A stretch of DNA of 64,000 bases from Clostridiaceae bacterium. Lineage in GTDB: Bacteria > Bacillota > Clostridia > Clostridiales > Clostridiaceae. The stretch is taken from the NCBI GenBank assembly GCA_902363375.1, contig CABIZX010000002.1, positions 186,001 to 250,000 of the forward strand. Direction: 5' to 3'. Each line of letters starts with the position of its first letter. The first letter of the stretch is position 1. The notes under the pieces were generated by a model. That model was not told the origin of the DNA and ran no database searches. It worked only from the letters and a program-made list of their open reading frames with translations. Both the position numbers and the translations under genes were made by a program. This document shows, piece after piece, positions 34,952 to 43,538 of this stretch.

Positions 34952-35480
34952 AGAACTATTTAGAAAGACAGAAGGCGAGCTATATGGGTATTTTGAGGAT
35001 ATAGAAAACTTAAAGAGAGTTAGAGCGGAGATAGTGTCCCTTAATATGGCTATAGAAAACTTAGATAAAAGAATTAGAGAATGTAATGTTAGTATAGATC
35101 CAGAACAAAGTGGATGTATGCAAATTACAGAGAGAGTTCAAACCTCGAGTAATAGTACAAGTTATGTTGAAAGAGAAATAGCGAAGGCTATAGGAGATAT
35201 GGAAAGAGAACAGGGACATAAGATTAGGAAGTTATTTAAGTTAGAATGTAGAGAAAGAAATCTTAGCTATAAGGTTGAGAATATGGCAAGAAACATAGAT
35301 ATGCTCAAAGAAGAGTATAAGAAATTTATAGAATTAAAATATAATACTGTGATACATGAAAAGATGGGAATGAGAGATATAGCTTTAGAATTAAACATGG
35401 GTAAGAATAGAGCCTATGAACTCAGAGAAAAATTAGTAAATGACATAGCAAGATTTAATAAAAATTTCGGGACAAAATAG
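34944..35480 (+). CDS. ArpU/sigma-like late transcription regulator
   Basis: 178 residues from TTG 34944, 7 bases after GAGGAG. Mostly coiled coil, with a C-terminal helix-turn-helix (MRDIALELNMGKNRAYELREKLV) resembling sigma region 4 as in ArpU-type regulators. Its position directly before the tRNA and terminase genes fits a late-gene activator; that role is inferred from position and fold. Confidence 0.72.
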   Translation: MNKELFRKTEGELYGYFEDIENLKRVRAEIVSLNMAIENLDKRIRECNVSIDPEQSGCMQITERVQTSSNSTSYVEREIAKAIGDMEREQGHKIRKLFKLECRERNLSYKVENMARNIDMLKEEYKKFIELKYNTVIHEKMGMRDIALELNMGKNRAYELREKLVNDIARFNKNFGTK

Positions 35481-35577
35481 GGACAAAGTAAGGACACATG
35501 AAAGAAAAAAGTTTAGTAAACTATTATTAAGGAAAGTAAAGTTCTCATGTATTCCCTCTATAAAATAAATAATTACC

Positions 35578-35598
35578 CTGCAGATTAAGTCTGTGGGG
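35578..35598 (+). other. Small GC-rich hairpin before the tRNA
   Basis: CCCTGCAGA and TCTGTGGGG form a stem around TTAAG, 7 bases upstream of the tRNA. Perhaps a processing signal; no T run, so not a terminator. Confidence 0.35.
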
Positions 35599-35604
35599 CA
35601 ATGT

Positions 35605-35679
35605 GGAGATATAGCTCAAAGGTAGAGCAAATGGCTGTTAACCATTAGGTTGTAGGTTCGAGTCCTATTATCTCCGCCA
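35605..35679 (+). tRNA. tRNA-Asn (GTT) with encoded CCA
   Basis: A cloverleaf can be drawn: acceptor GGAGATA/TATCTCC, D arm GCTC/GAGC, anticodon stem AATGG/CCATT around CTGTTAA with anticodon GTT, TPsiC arm with GGTTCGAGTCC, discriminator G and genomic CCA. It decodes AAC and AAU, codons frequent in this AT-rich phage. It stands alone between the late regulator and the terminase block. Confidence 0.93.
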
Positions 35680-35700
35680 TTCCCCAAAACCCCAATATAA

Positions 35701-35731
35701 AGGCACTTATAGGAATATAGGTGTCTTTTTT
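35701..35731 (+). terminator. Terminator after tRNA-Asn
   Basis: GGCACTTATA and TATAGGTGTC pair with G-T wobbles around GGAA, followed by TTTTTT. Confidence 0.75.
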
Positions 35732-35783
35732 AGAGGGTTTCTTATATTTATGCCGAAATGTAAGAATAAGGGGGTGATACATT

Positions 35784-36044
35784 ATGACTAGAAAAAGAGT
35801 ATCAAAAGGTGCTTTAATACCAAACAAAGAAAAGAAACTGGCGGAAGTGTTTAATTTTATTGGTGATAAAAATTCTTTTGAAAGCTTTAAAAATTTATTT
35901 ATAAAAATGTATCCTAAGGATTGGGAAAGAATAAACCAAAGATATAAAGAACATAAGGAAATAAATAAAGGTAAATCTGGTCCGATGCCAGAGCCTAATA
36001 GGTATTTACTTAACACATATAACAATTATATTAAAAAAATGTAG
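35784..36044 (+). CDS. Hypothetical protein upstream of terminase
   Basis: 86 residues, basic, helical, ending in a tyrosine/asparagine-rich tail (NRYLLNTYNNYIKKM). No family recognised. It follows the tRNA terminator and has its own terminator after it. Position suggests a role in packaging or late regulation. Confidence 0.6.
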   Translation: MTRKRVSKGALIPNKEKKLAEVFNFIGDKNSFESFKNLFIKMYPKDWERINQRYKEHKEINKGKSGPMPEPNRYLLNTYNNYIKKM

Positions 36045-36070
36045 GAACTCTAGAAATAGGGTTCTTTTAT
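36045..36070 (+). terminator. Short terminator before the terminase promoter region
   Basis: GAACTC (36045-36050) pairs with GGGTTC (36059-36064), followed by TTTTATTTTA. A short six-pair stem. Confidence 0.55.
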
Positions 36071-36071
36071 T

Positions 36072-36095
36072 TTATACACAATATATTGTGTATAA
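36072..36095. promoter_or_regulatory. 24-bp perfect palindrome upstream of terminase
   Basis: TATACACAATA joined to TATTGTGTATA, extended by T and A, gives 24 self-complementary bases. The right arm overlaps TATAAT (36091-36096), a good -10 without a recognisable -35. It could be an operator or activator site of the late promoter. Confidence 0.6.
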
Positions 36096-36136
36096 TGTGG
36101 ACAAGTAATACTATATGTAGAAAGTGAGGTGGCATT

Positions 36137-36589
36137 ATGGCCAAGCTAACAGATAAACAAAGAATATTTGCAAATGAATACCTAGTAGACCTTAATGCTA
36201 CTAGAGCTTATAAGAAAGCCTATTCAAGTTGTAAGAAAGATGAAACAGCAAGAGTTAACGGAAGTAAATTACTAACAAATACTAACGTTAAAAACTATAT
36301 AGATGAACAGCTTAAGAAAATAGAAGATGAAAGCATAGCAGATGCAGCAGAAGTTATGAAGTATTTAACTAAAGTAATGAGGAATGAAGTAACAGAAGAA
36401 GTAGTTGTTGTTGAAGGTGAGGGAGAAGGTTGCAGCTCTGCAAGAGTAGTTAAGAAAGATATGTCAGCTAAAGACAGAAATAAAGCAGCTGAATTACTTG
36501 GAAAGAGGTACAGGTTATTCACAGATAAAGTTGAAGTAGAAGGAGATATACCTGTTGTAATATCTGGTGGTGATAAACTTGAAGATTGA
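36137..36589 (+). CDS. Terminase small subunit (Terminase_2 family)
   Basis: 150 residues. The N-terminal LTDKQRIFANEYLVDLNATRAYKKAY and the following HTH region (ARVNGSKLLTNTNVKNYID) are diagnostic of PBSX/SPP1-type small terminases, which recognise phage DNA and start packaging. AGTGAGGTGG precedes the ATG. It overlaps the large subunit gene. Confidence 0.93.
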   Translation: MAKLTDKQRIFANEYLVDLNATRAYKKAYSSCKKDETARVNGSKLLTNTNVKNYIDEQLKKIEDESIADAAEVMKYLTKVMRNEVTEEVVVVEGEGEGCSSARVVKKDMSAKDRNKAAELLGKRYRLFTDKVEVEGDIPVVISGGDKLED

Positions 36590-37841
36590 TAACCAGGTTA
36601 ATAATATTTATTTACCTGATATAGTTGGTAAGGGGTATGCTACTTATTGGAATTATAAAGGGTTATATAGGGTATGTAAAGGATCAAGAGCTAGTAAGAA
36701 GTCAAAGACAACAGCTCTTAATTTTATAACGAGAATAATGGAATACAAAGAAAGTAATCTACTTGTAGTTAGAAAAACATTCAGAACTATTAAAGATAGT
36801 TGTTTTGCAGAACTCAAGTGGGCCATACATAGATTAAAAGTCGATAGCTTTTGGGATATAAAAGAAAGTCCATTAGAAATGACTTATAGACCTACAGGGC
36901 AGAAAATATATTTTAGAGGATTAGATGATCCATTAAAGGTTACATCTATAACAGTCGATATAGGGTATCTATGTTGGTTATGGATAGAAGAAGCATACGA
37001 GATAAGTTCAGAAGATGACTTTAATACATTAGATGAATCTATAAGAGGAAAAGTACCCCAGGGACTATTTAAGCAGGCTACATTAACATTTAACCCATGG
37101 AACGAGCACCATTGGATTAAAAAGAAATTCTTTGATGTTGAAGATGAAGATATACTTGCAATAACTACAAATTATCTTTGTAATGAGTGGTTAGATGAAA
37201 AGGACCATAAAAAGTTTGAGATTATGAAAGAAAGAAATCCAAGGCGTTATAAAGTGGCAGGACTAGGAGATTGGGGTATTGTTGATGGACTTGTATTTGA
37301 AAATTGGGAAGAGAAATTCTTCGATATAAATGATATTAGAGGGCAGAAGGGAATTAAGAGCGCATTTGGTCTTGATTTTGGTTATACAAATGACCCTACT
37401 GCAATGCCATGTAGCTTAGTTGATGAAGAAAATAAGATAATATATGTATTTGATGAAATGTACGGGGAAGGTATGTCTAATGAAAAGATAGCAAAGAAAA
37501 TAATAGCTATGGGATATGCAAAAGAAAAGATAATAGCAGAGTCGGCAGAGCCTAAGAGTATAGATAGGTTGAGAGAATTAGGCATAAAGAGGATAAAGAG
37601 TTGTCAAAAAGGTAAGGACAGTGTAAACAATGGAATTGACTATATAAGTGATTTTAAGATAATAATTCATCCTAGATGTGTTAATTTCATAACTGAAATA
37701 AGTAATTATACTTGGGCAACAGATAAGAAAACAGGTAAGAAGATAAATAAGCCTATAGATGATTTTAACCACTTGATGGATGCTTTTAGATATTCATTAG
37801 AGCCATTTATAAAGCCTACAGGAGTATCAATATTAAAATAA
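36567..37841 (+). CDS. Terminase large subunit (PBSX/XtmB-like)
   Basis: About 424 residues. The ATPase domain has a Walker A-like GSRASKKSKT loop and a Walker B LCWLWIEEAYE; the nuclease domain has FGLDFGYTNDPTA and the final HLMDAFRYSLEP. It pumps DNA into the prohead and cuts it. The start is GTG 36567, or TTG 36576, both overlapping the small subunit end; the ribosome binding site is weak, so translation is probably coupled. Confidence 0.93.
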   Translation: MVINLKIDNQVNNIYLPDIVGKGYATYWNYKGLYRVCKGSRASKKSKTTALNFITRIMEYKESNLLVVRKTFRTIKDSCFAELKWAIHRLKVDSFWDIKESPLEMTYRPTGQKIYFRGLDDPLKVTSITVDIGYLCWLWIEEAYEISSEDDFNTLDESIRGKVPQGLFKQATLTFNPWNEHHWIKKKFFDVEDEDILAITTNYLCNEWLDEKDHKKFEIMKERNPRRYKVAGLGDWGIVDGLVFENWEEKFFDINDIRGQKGIKSAFGLDFGYTNDPTAMPCSLVDEENKIIYVFDEMYGEGMSNEKIAKKIIAMGYAKEKIIAESAEPKSIDRLRELGIKRIKSCQKGKDSVNNGIDYISDFKIIIHPRCVNFITEISNYTWATDKKTGKKINKPIDDFNHLMDAFRYSLEPFIKPTGVSILK

Positions 37842-37855
37842 GAAAGGAGATAAGC

Positions 37856-39295
37856 ATGGGATTTTTAAGTAGTATAATAAGACCGTCTAGTAAGCCTATG
37901 AGCCAAGAGGATGTAATACATTCTTATATACAGGACTTTGAGAGTAGTAAAGCTAGAAAGGATATGCTTACTGGCGAAAGATATTATCAGAATGAAAATG
38001 ATATTAATCAAAGAAAGTTGTATAAGTATATTGACGGAAGTAAGGTAGAAGATACAGAAAGACCTAACAATAAGTTATCTCACAGTTTTGCTAAATTATT
38101 AGTAGATGAGAAGGTAAACTATTTATTAGGAAAATCTCCTATAATAGCTGCAGATGATAAGAAGTTCCAAGAAAAACTTATAGAGATACTAGATGATGAA
38201 TTTGATGATACGATACAAGAGATAGGAATAGAGAGCTCTAATAAAGGTATATCATGGCTACAACCTTATATAGATGAAGAAGGAAATTTAAAGTTTGAAA
38301 AGCATGATAGTGAAAAGATTATTCCAGTATGGAAAGAAAGTGCACACAAAACTCTTGAAGCAATTATAAGAGTTTATTATGTTGAGACATACGAAGGTAG
38401 GGAGAGAAAAGATGTAAAGAAAGTGGAATACTGGACTAAGGATGATGTTACTTACTACACATACTTTAATGGCAACATGGTACCTGACGTAGAAGCACCA
38501 GAAGAAGGTGAACCTATTGGGCATTATAAAGTTAATGGTAGTGAGGAATATAAAGGATGGGGAAGAGTCCCATTTATACCATTTAAGAATAACACTAGAG
38601 AATTAAATGACCTAACTTATTTTAAATCATTAATAGATGACTATGATAAAAATACCTCAGATACATCTAATACACTAGATGATATTGCGAGGTTTATTTA
38701 TATCCTTAAGAATTATGAAGGAACTGATTTAGGTGAGTTCCTAAATGATTTAAAGCTATATAAAGCTATAAAGGTTGATACTGATGGTGGGGTTGATAAA
38801 TTAAGTCCTGATATAGAAATCGAAGCAGTAGAGAAACACCTAGATAGAATAAAAAAGGATGTTTATATATTTGGTCAAGGTGTAGACATGGATACTGATA
38901 AATTTGGTAATAGCCCAAGTGGTATAGCTCTTCAATTCTTATACTCAGCATTAGATTTAAAATGTGATCAGATGGAGAGGAAATTTAAAAAGGCTTTTAA
39001 ATCTATATTTTGGTTTATAGCTGAATATTTAAAAATAACTAATCAAGGTACTTATGATTCAAGGAAAGCTAAAGTAACCTTCGTAAGAAGTATGATAATA
39101 AATGAAACTGATACTATAACTAATATTAGAAACTCAAAAGGTATATTATCTGATAAGACACTTACTGAGCACCATCCATGGGTTGGTGATATAGATGAAG
39201 AAGAAAAGAGGAAAAAAGAAGAAAGAAATAATCCACTTGAACCTCCTCTAAATTTCGGTAATAACAGTAGTGGAAGTGAAGTAGATGAAGAATAG
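37856..39295 (+). CDS. Portal protein (SPP1 gp6-like)
   Basis: 479 residues matching SPP1 gp6-type portals: KMLTGERYYQ-like N-terminus, KLSHSFAKLLVDEKVNYLLGK, then the SEEYKGWGRVPFIPFKNN block and a negatively charged tail. It forms the dodecameric ring at one capsid vertex. AAAGGAGA precedes the ATG; it overlaps the MuF gene by 11 bases. Confidence 0.92.
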   Translation: MGFLSSIIRPSSKPMSQEDVIHSYIQDFESSKARKDMLTGERYYQNENDINQRKLYKYIDGSKVEDTERPNNKLSHSFAKLLVDEKVNYLLGKSPIIAADDKKFQEKLIEILDDEFDDTIQEIGIESSNKGISWLQPYIDEEGNLKFEKHDSEKIIPVWKESAHKTLEAIIRVYYVETYEGRERKDVKKVEYWTKDDVTYYTYFNGNMVPDVEAPEEGEPIGHYKVNGSEEYKGWGRVPFIPFKNNTRELNDLTYFKSLIDDYDKNTSDTSNTLDDIARFIYILKNYEGTDLGEFLNDLKLYKAIKVDTDGGVDKLSPDIEIEAVEKHLDRIKKDVYIFGQGVDMDTDKFGNSPSGIALQFLYSALDLKCDQMERKFKKAFKSIFWFIAEYLKITNQGTYDSRKAKVTFVRSMIINETDTITNIRNSKGILSDKTLTEHHPWVGDIDEEEKRKKEERNNPLEPPLNFGNNSSGSEVDEE

Positions 39296-40802
39296 TGAGT
39301 ACTGGAAACAAAGGCAAGAAGCAAAATTCTTAAAATCAGAGAAGGATATTCTTAAGTTTCATAATGACTTAGTAAAATCTTTTAAAATGGCTAAAAAGAA
39401 TATTCATAGTGTAATAAATAACTTTTATATTAGATATGCTGATAATAATGAATTGACATATGATGTAGCAATGGAAGAGTTAGACTTTGAAGAGCTTAAA
39501 GACTTAAAAGATGAATTAAGAATGTTTAAGGCCTTAGCATTAGACTCCATAGGAGAATTTAATTTAGAGCTTGAGAACATGTCTATGCGTGCAAGAATAA
39601 CAAGATACCAGGCATTAGAAATGCAGATAAATGCTATATTAAATAACTTGTATTCAATTGATTATGAAGCATATGGAACAGAGAAATTTATCGATATATA
39701 CAAAGACCAATATTATAGAACTATATTTAATATAGAACAATACAAAGGCTTTCATAGTGAGTTTGCACAGATAAATACTAGAGTGATAGAAGAGTTAATA
39801 AACTATCCTTTTAGTGGATCAAGTTATAGTGATAGATTATGGCGTCAAAAGGATGACTTAATATTTAGGCTAAAAGATAGCTTAATGAATATGATTATAA
39901 AAGGTACTCATCCCAAGGAATTATCAGAGGAATTTGCTAAGCATTTTGAAACCAAGGAATATGAAGCATATAGATTACTACAGATGGAAAATGCATTTAT
40001 AGTTGAACAAGCTACACTTAGAGGATATACAGAGGATGGTATAGAAAAGTATGAGATACTAGCTACATTAGACTTAAAGACCTCTGACATATGTAGGAAT
40101 CAAGATGGTAAAGTATATGATGTCAAAGAAGCACAAACAGGAGTAAACTCTCCACCGTTCCATTGGTTTTGTAGGACAACTACTATTCCTCACATGCTAG
40201 ATGATGAGGCAGGAAAAAGAATAGCAAGAAACCCTATAACAGGGAAAAATTACACTGTACCAGCTGAAATGAAGTATAAAGAGTGGTATAATAAGTATGT
40301 AGCTAATGATCCTAAAGCACTAGCAGAAGAAAAGAAGATAAAGAATAGATATACTGATAAAAAGAAACATGATTTATATAAAGAAGTATTAGGTGGAGAA
40401 GCACCTAGAGCTTTTGCTGACTTCCAAGAATTAAAGTATAATGATACTGAGAGTTGGGAAAATTTAAAGAAGTTATATGGTGATACTAAGAGCGGTAAAG
40501 TATGGTTAAATTCAACATTTTCTACAGAGAAAAAGTTTAAGAAGCATATAGAAAAACATTTAAATGAGTTTGGAAATATTACAGAAGATGAATATTTAGA
40601 TATAGCTAGAAAGCTATTAGCTTCTCCAACTAAAGGTGATGTAGAAGGATTCACAACTAAGCTTGGGTTTGTATTTAGATATAATAAAGATACAAATGAC
40701 TTAGCTATAGGAAGAGCTGATGGTTATATATCAACACTATATAGACCAGTTGATGGATATGAACATTGGCTAGAACAGATTAATGATTATAAGGAGGAAT
40801 AG
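39285..40802 (+). CDS. MuF head morphogenesis protein with C-terminal BECR-like toxin domain
   Basis: 505 residues. The centre (about 245-305: GIEKYEILATLDLKTSDICRNQ, FHWFCRTTTIPH) is the MuF/SPP1 gp7 domain. The C-terminal ~120 residues are not part of gp7: after KNRYTDKKKHDLYKEVLGGEAP comes a region with HIEKHLNEFG (His421, His425) and GYISTLYRP (480-488), resembling the phage barnase-EndoU-ColicinE5-RelE (BECR) nuclease domains of MuF polymorphic toxins. It could be packaged in virions. A CPCC-type gene follows, a possible immunity gene. Confidence 0.82.
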   Translation: MKNSEYWKQRQEAKFLKSEKDILKFHNDLVKSFKMAKKNIHSVINNFYIRYADNNELTYDVAMEELDFEELKDLKDELRMFKALALDSIGEFNLELENMSMRARITRYQALEMQINAILNNLYSIDYEAYGTEKFIDIYKDQYYRTIFNIEQYKGFHSEFAQINTRVIEELINYPFSGSSYSDRLWRQKDDLIFRLKDSLMNMIIKGTHPKELSEEFAKHFETKEYEAYRLLQMENAFIVEQATLRGYTEDGIEKYEILATLDLKTSDICRNQDGKVYDVKEAQTGVNSPPFHWFCRTTTIPHMLDDEAGKRIARNPITGKNYTVPAEMKYKEWYNKYVANDPKALAEEKKIKNRYTDKKKHDLYKEVLGGEAPRAFADFQELKYNDTESWENLKKLYGDTKSGKVWLNSTFSTEKKFKKHIEKHLNEFGNITEDEYLDIARKLLASPTKGDVEGFTTKLGFVFRYNKDTNDLAIGRADGYISTLYRPVDGYEHWLEQINDYKEE

Positions 40803-40805
40803 TAT

Positions 40806-40973
40806 ATGAAATGTCCAGTTTGTGGTGAAGAAGTAGATATGTTTGATATCTGTGATAATTGTAATTGGCAGAACAGTGGTCCCAAGAAAACAGATAGTAA
40901 TTTAAAAGGACCTAATGAAATGACTTTAAAAGAAGCAAAAGAAGCATATAAAAAAGGTAAAAAAGTATTGTAG
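40806..40973 (+). CDS. CPCC-like cysteine-rich protein, candidate immunity
   Basis: 55 residues: CPVCGEEVDMFDICDNCNWQ has two CxxC pairs of a zinc fold, then GPNEMTLKEAKEAYKKGK, which matches the end of the cysteine-rich CPCC family (Pfam PF14206). It starts 3 bases after the MuF stop, with AAGGAGGAA as ribosome binding site, and a terminator follows. CPCC proteins have been noted near polymorphic toxins, so an immunity role is inferred from family and position, not shown. Confidence 0.75.
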   Translation: MKCPVCGEEVDMFDICDNCNWQNSGPKKTDSNLKGPNEMTLKEAKEAYKKGKKVL

Positions 40974-41009
40974 AAGCACTTACTTAGATAAAGAGTAGGT
41001 GCTTTTATT
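40974..41009 (+). terminator. Terminator after the CPCC gene
   Basis: AAGCACTTACT pairs with AGTAGGTGCTT, followed by TTATTATG. Separates the packaging/portal block from the capsid block. Confidence 0.75.
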
Positions 41010-41037
41010 ATGTTTTAAATTAAGGGGATGATGTTTA

Positions 41038-41205
41038 GTGTATAAAACATTTTATACATTACTAATTATAATTTGGGTATTAGATGTATTAAATATCCCT
41101 GGTATGGAATTTATGGATACTCAAATTCCTATTAACACTTTAGCATGGTTGTTAATATGGATATGTATACCTAGTACAACAAATGAAGTTGAAAGAAATG
41201 ATTAA
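41038..41205 (+). CDS. Small two-helix membrane protein
   Basis: 55 residues from GTG 41038, 10 bases after AAGGGG. Two hydrophobic segments (YTLLIIIWVLDVL and INTLAWLLIWICI) are joined by a short polar loop, with an acidic end. No family. It is enclosed by two terminators, so it has separate transcriptional punctuation inside the structural operon. Confidence 0.6.
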   Translation: MYKTFYTLLIIIWVLDVLNIPGMEFMDTQIPINTLAWLLIWICIPSTTNEVERND

Positions 41206-41207
41206 TT

Positions 41208-41232
41208 AAGTCTTAGGAAACTAAGGCTTTTT
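41208..41232 (+). terminator. Terminator with GAAA loop
   Basis: AAGTCTTAG, GAAA loop, CTAAGGCTT, then TTTA. A stable tetraloop hairpin before the scaffold gene. Confidence 0.75.
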
Positions 41233-41333
41233 ATTATACTTAAAATTGGTCAGTAGATTAGACCTAAAACAGTCAATTCGTGGTGGATAGTAACACACCT
41301 AAAACTACTTAATGCGAAAGGAGATTTTATATC

Positions 41334-41873
41334 ATGAAAACAGAGTTTTTAAAAGAACTAGGATTAACAGAAGAACAAATTAGATCTGTTATGGCTGAGA
41401 ATGGAAAGGATATTGAAGCAGAGAAGGAAAAGACAAAGACTGCTACAACTGAGTTAGAGGGTGCTAAAACTCAATTATCTGAGGCTAATAAGACAATTAC
41501 AGATTTAAAGAAAAACAATGGAGATAATGAAGCATTACAGAGAAAAGTTAAGGAATATGAAAAAGCAATAGCAGACCAAAAGGCTGAGAATATCAGAATA
41601 CAAAGAGAGTCAGCTATAAAGGTAGCTCTTAAGGGTGCAGGATGTACTGATGAAGATTATTTCCTGTTTAAGCATAAAGATAAAATTGAGTTTGATGAGA
41701 ATAACGCTCCTAAGAATTTAGATTCAATTATAGCTAGTGAGAGAGAAAGTAAAACTTTATTATTTAGCACTACTGTATCAGGTACTCCACCAAGAGATGG
41801 AAAGAGCGACCCAACACCACAAGCACCAACAGATTTAAAAGGTGCATTGTTACAAAAATATGAAAGTAATTAG
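41334..41873 (+). CDS. Capsid scaffolding protein (GP20 family)
   Basis: 179 residues, almost wholly helical and coiled-coil (LTEEQIRSVMAENGKDIEAEKEKT ... KVKEYEKAIADQKAENIRIQRE), followed by ALKGAGCTDEDYFLFKHKDKI, typical of Gp20-type scaffolds. It directs capsid assembly and is normally lost from the mature head. It lies directly before the capsid gene; AAAGGAGA precedes the ATG. Confidence 0.9.
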   Translation: MKTEFLKELGLTEEQIRSVMAENGKDIEAEKEKTKTATTELEGAKTQLSEANKTITDLKKNNGDNEALQRKVKEYEKAIADQKAENIRIQRESAIKVALKGAGCTDEDYFLFKHKDKIEFDENNAPKNLDSIIASERESKTLLFSTTVSGTPPRDGKSDPTPQAPTDLKGALLQKYESN

Positions 41874-41893
41874 AAAAGGAAAGGTGATATTTA

Positions 41894-42886
41894 ATGGCAA
41901 TTACATTAGCAGAATCAAAAGTAGGAATGGCAGATAAGGTTGATCAGATGGTTGTAGATGAATTTAGAAGGAGTTCTTTATTATTAGATAGCTTAATATT
42001 TGATGATGCAGTTTCTCCAGGTACAGGAGGAAGTACATTAACCTATGGCTATACTAGATTATTGACTCCAGCTACAGCAGGTTTCAGAGCAATAAACAGT
42101 GAATATGCTCCACAAGAAGCAAAGAGACAAAAGGAAAGTGTAGATTTGAAAATCTTTGGTGGATCATTCCAACTAGATAGAGTTATAGCAAATACCTCAG
42201 GAGCAGTAGATGAACTTGACTTCCAGCTTAAAGAGAAAATAAAAGCAGCAAGTAACTTATTCCACTATACAGTTATCAATGGTGATACTGCCACTGATAG
42301 TAAGGCTTTTGATGGATTAGATAAGGCTTTAGTAGGTACAGATACTGAAATAAATACAGATGCATTTATAGATTTATCAACTAGTGCTGCATTAGATACA
42401 CATTATAAAGAGTTTCTTGATTTACTAGATGCTTTCTTATCTGAATTATCAGGGAAACCATCCGTATTAATGGGTAACTCTAAATTAATGACTAAGATTA
42501 GATCTGTAGCTAGAAGAGCTGGATATTTAACTCAAACAGAAGATGCATTCGGAAGAAAAGTATCCGCTTATGATGGAATACCTCTACTGGACCTAGAATA
42601 TTATTCAGATGGTTCTAGCACACTTCCGACAGTTAAAATTGTAGATACAAGAAAACCAGGAAGTGCTGAATCACCAGTAACAGGATTAACAGACTTATTT
42701 GCTGCTAGTATTGATATTGGAGGTTTCCATGGTGTAACTGTTAAAGGAGATAAAATGATAAACACATACCTACCTGATTTAAATGCACCCGGTGCAGTGA
42801 AAACAGGAGAGGTTGAAATGGTGGCAGCTGTTGCGTTAAAGAACTCTAGAAAGGCTGGGGTATTAAGAAATATAAAAGTAAAATAG
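41894..42886 (+). CDS. Major capsid protein
   Basis: 330 residues of a HK97-fold capsid type without an obvious N-terminal delta domain: SLLLDSLIFDDAVSPGTGGSTLTYGYTRL, GGSFQLDRVIANTSGAVDELDFQLKEK, and the C-terminal DLFAASIDIGGFHGVTVKGDKMINTYLPDL. Its placement after the scaffold and before connectors confirms the call. Confidence 0.92.
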   Translation: MAITLAESKVGMADKVDQMVVDEFRRSSLLLDSLIFDDAVSPGTGGSTLTYGYTRLLTPATAGFRAINSEYAPQEAKRQKESVDLKIFGGSFQLDRVIANTSGAVDELDFQLKEKIKAASNLFHYTVINGDTATDSKAFDGLDKALVGTDTEINTDAFIDLSTSAALDTHYKEFLDLLDAFLSELSGKPSVLMGNSKLMTKIRSVARRAGYLTQTEDAFGRKVSAYDGIPLLDLEYYSDGSSTLPTVKIVDTRKPGSAESPVTGLTDLFAASIDIGGFHGVTVKGDKMINTYLPDLNAPGAVKTGEVEMVAAVALKNSRKAGVLRNIKVK

Positions 42887-42898
42887 GAGGTTTATTTT

Positions 42899-43195
42899 AT
42901 GGTATATAAGATAACTACTCCAGAAGAAGGATACACTGGTATTATTGCTGGTGTGTCCTTTTCTAATGGAGAAGGAGAAACAGAGAATAGTTGGCTAGCT
43001 GATTGGTTTGTAGAGAATGAGTATAAAGTAGAAAAAGAAGAAGTTACAGAAGATGATAATAATCAGGAATCAGAAGAAACTCCTAATTTATCTGAATTGA
43101 GTTCAAAGGAATTAAAAGAGTTAGCTAAAGAAAAAGGAATACAAGGATATTCTTCTTTAAATAAAGAGGAACTTATAAAGGTTTTAGAGGAATAA
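42899..43195 (+). CDS. Rho_N/SAP-like domain protein, head accessory
   Basis: 98 residues. The C-terminal ~37 (LSELSSKELKELAKEKGIQGYSSLNKEELIKVL) form a Rho N-terminal or LEM/SAP-like helical domain; the N-terminal part is short and beta-like. Similar proteins lie after capsid genes in many phages, with unproven roles such as capsid decoration. TAGGAGG precedes the ATG. Confidence 0.8.
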   Translation: MVYKITTPEEGYTGIIAGVSFSNGEGETENSWLADWFVENEYKVEKEEVTEDDNNQESEETPNLSELSSKELKELAKEKGIQGYSSLNKEELIKVLEE

Positions 43196-43199
43196 AGTT

Positions 43200-43526
43200 A
43201 TGGTAGAAGAAATTAAAGCATTGCTGGGTATTACCGACAATAGTAAAGATGTATTGATTAATTATTATATTAAGAGTATTAGCAATGAAATAATGAGTTA
43301 TTGCAACATAAAACAAGTTCCTACAGAATTAGAGACCTTTATACAGAATAAAGTAATTAGTATCTTAAGGTACGAAGAAAATGAATATAGAGGAGTTAAA
43401 AGTATATCTGAAGGAGATACAAAACTTGAGTTTGCAATAGAAAATAACGGAGCTGATACTTTAGCTTATTCAATAAATGATTCAGATAAGAAGATTTTAA
43501 GAAATTTCAGGAAGATAAAATTTTAA
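43200..43526 (+). CDS. Head-tail connector protein (gp6-like)
   Basis: 108 residues, helical (IKSISNEIMSYCNIKQVPTELETFIQNKVISILRYEENE) with a C-terminal YSINDSDKKILRNFRKIKF; this matches head-tail connector/adaptor proteins. It starts 4 bases after the previous gene. Confidence 0.85.
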   Translation: MVEEIKALLGITDNSKDVLINYYIKSISNEIMSYCNIKQVPTELETFIQNKVISILRYEENEYRGVKSISEGDTKLEFAIENNGADTLAYSINDSDKKILRNFRKIKF

Positions 43527-43538
43527 GGGGGGATATTA

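Noticed and set aside
35645..36025. Leftward 126-residue frame across the tRNA
   Set aside because: It covers the complement of the tRNA and a better-supported rightward gene, and has no good ribosome binding site.
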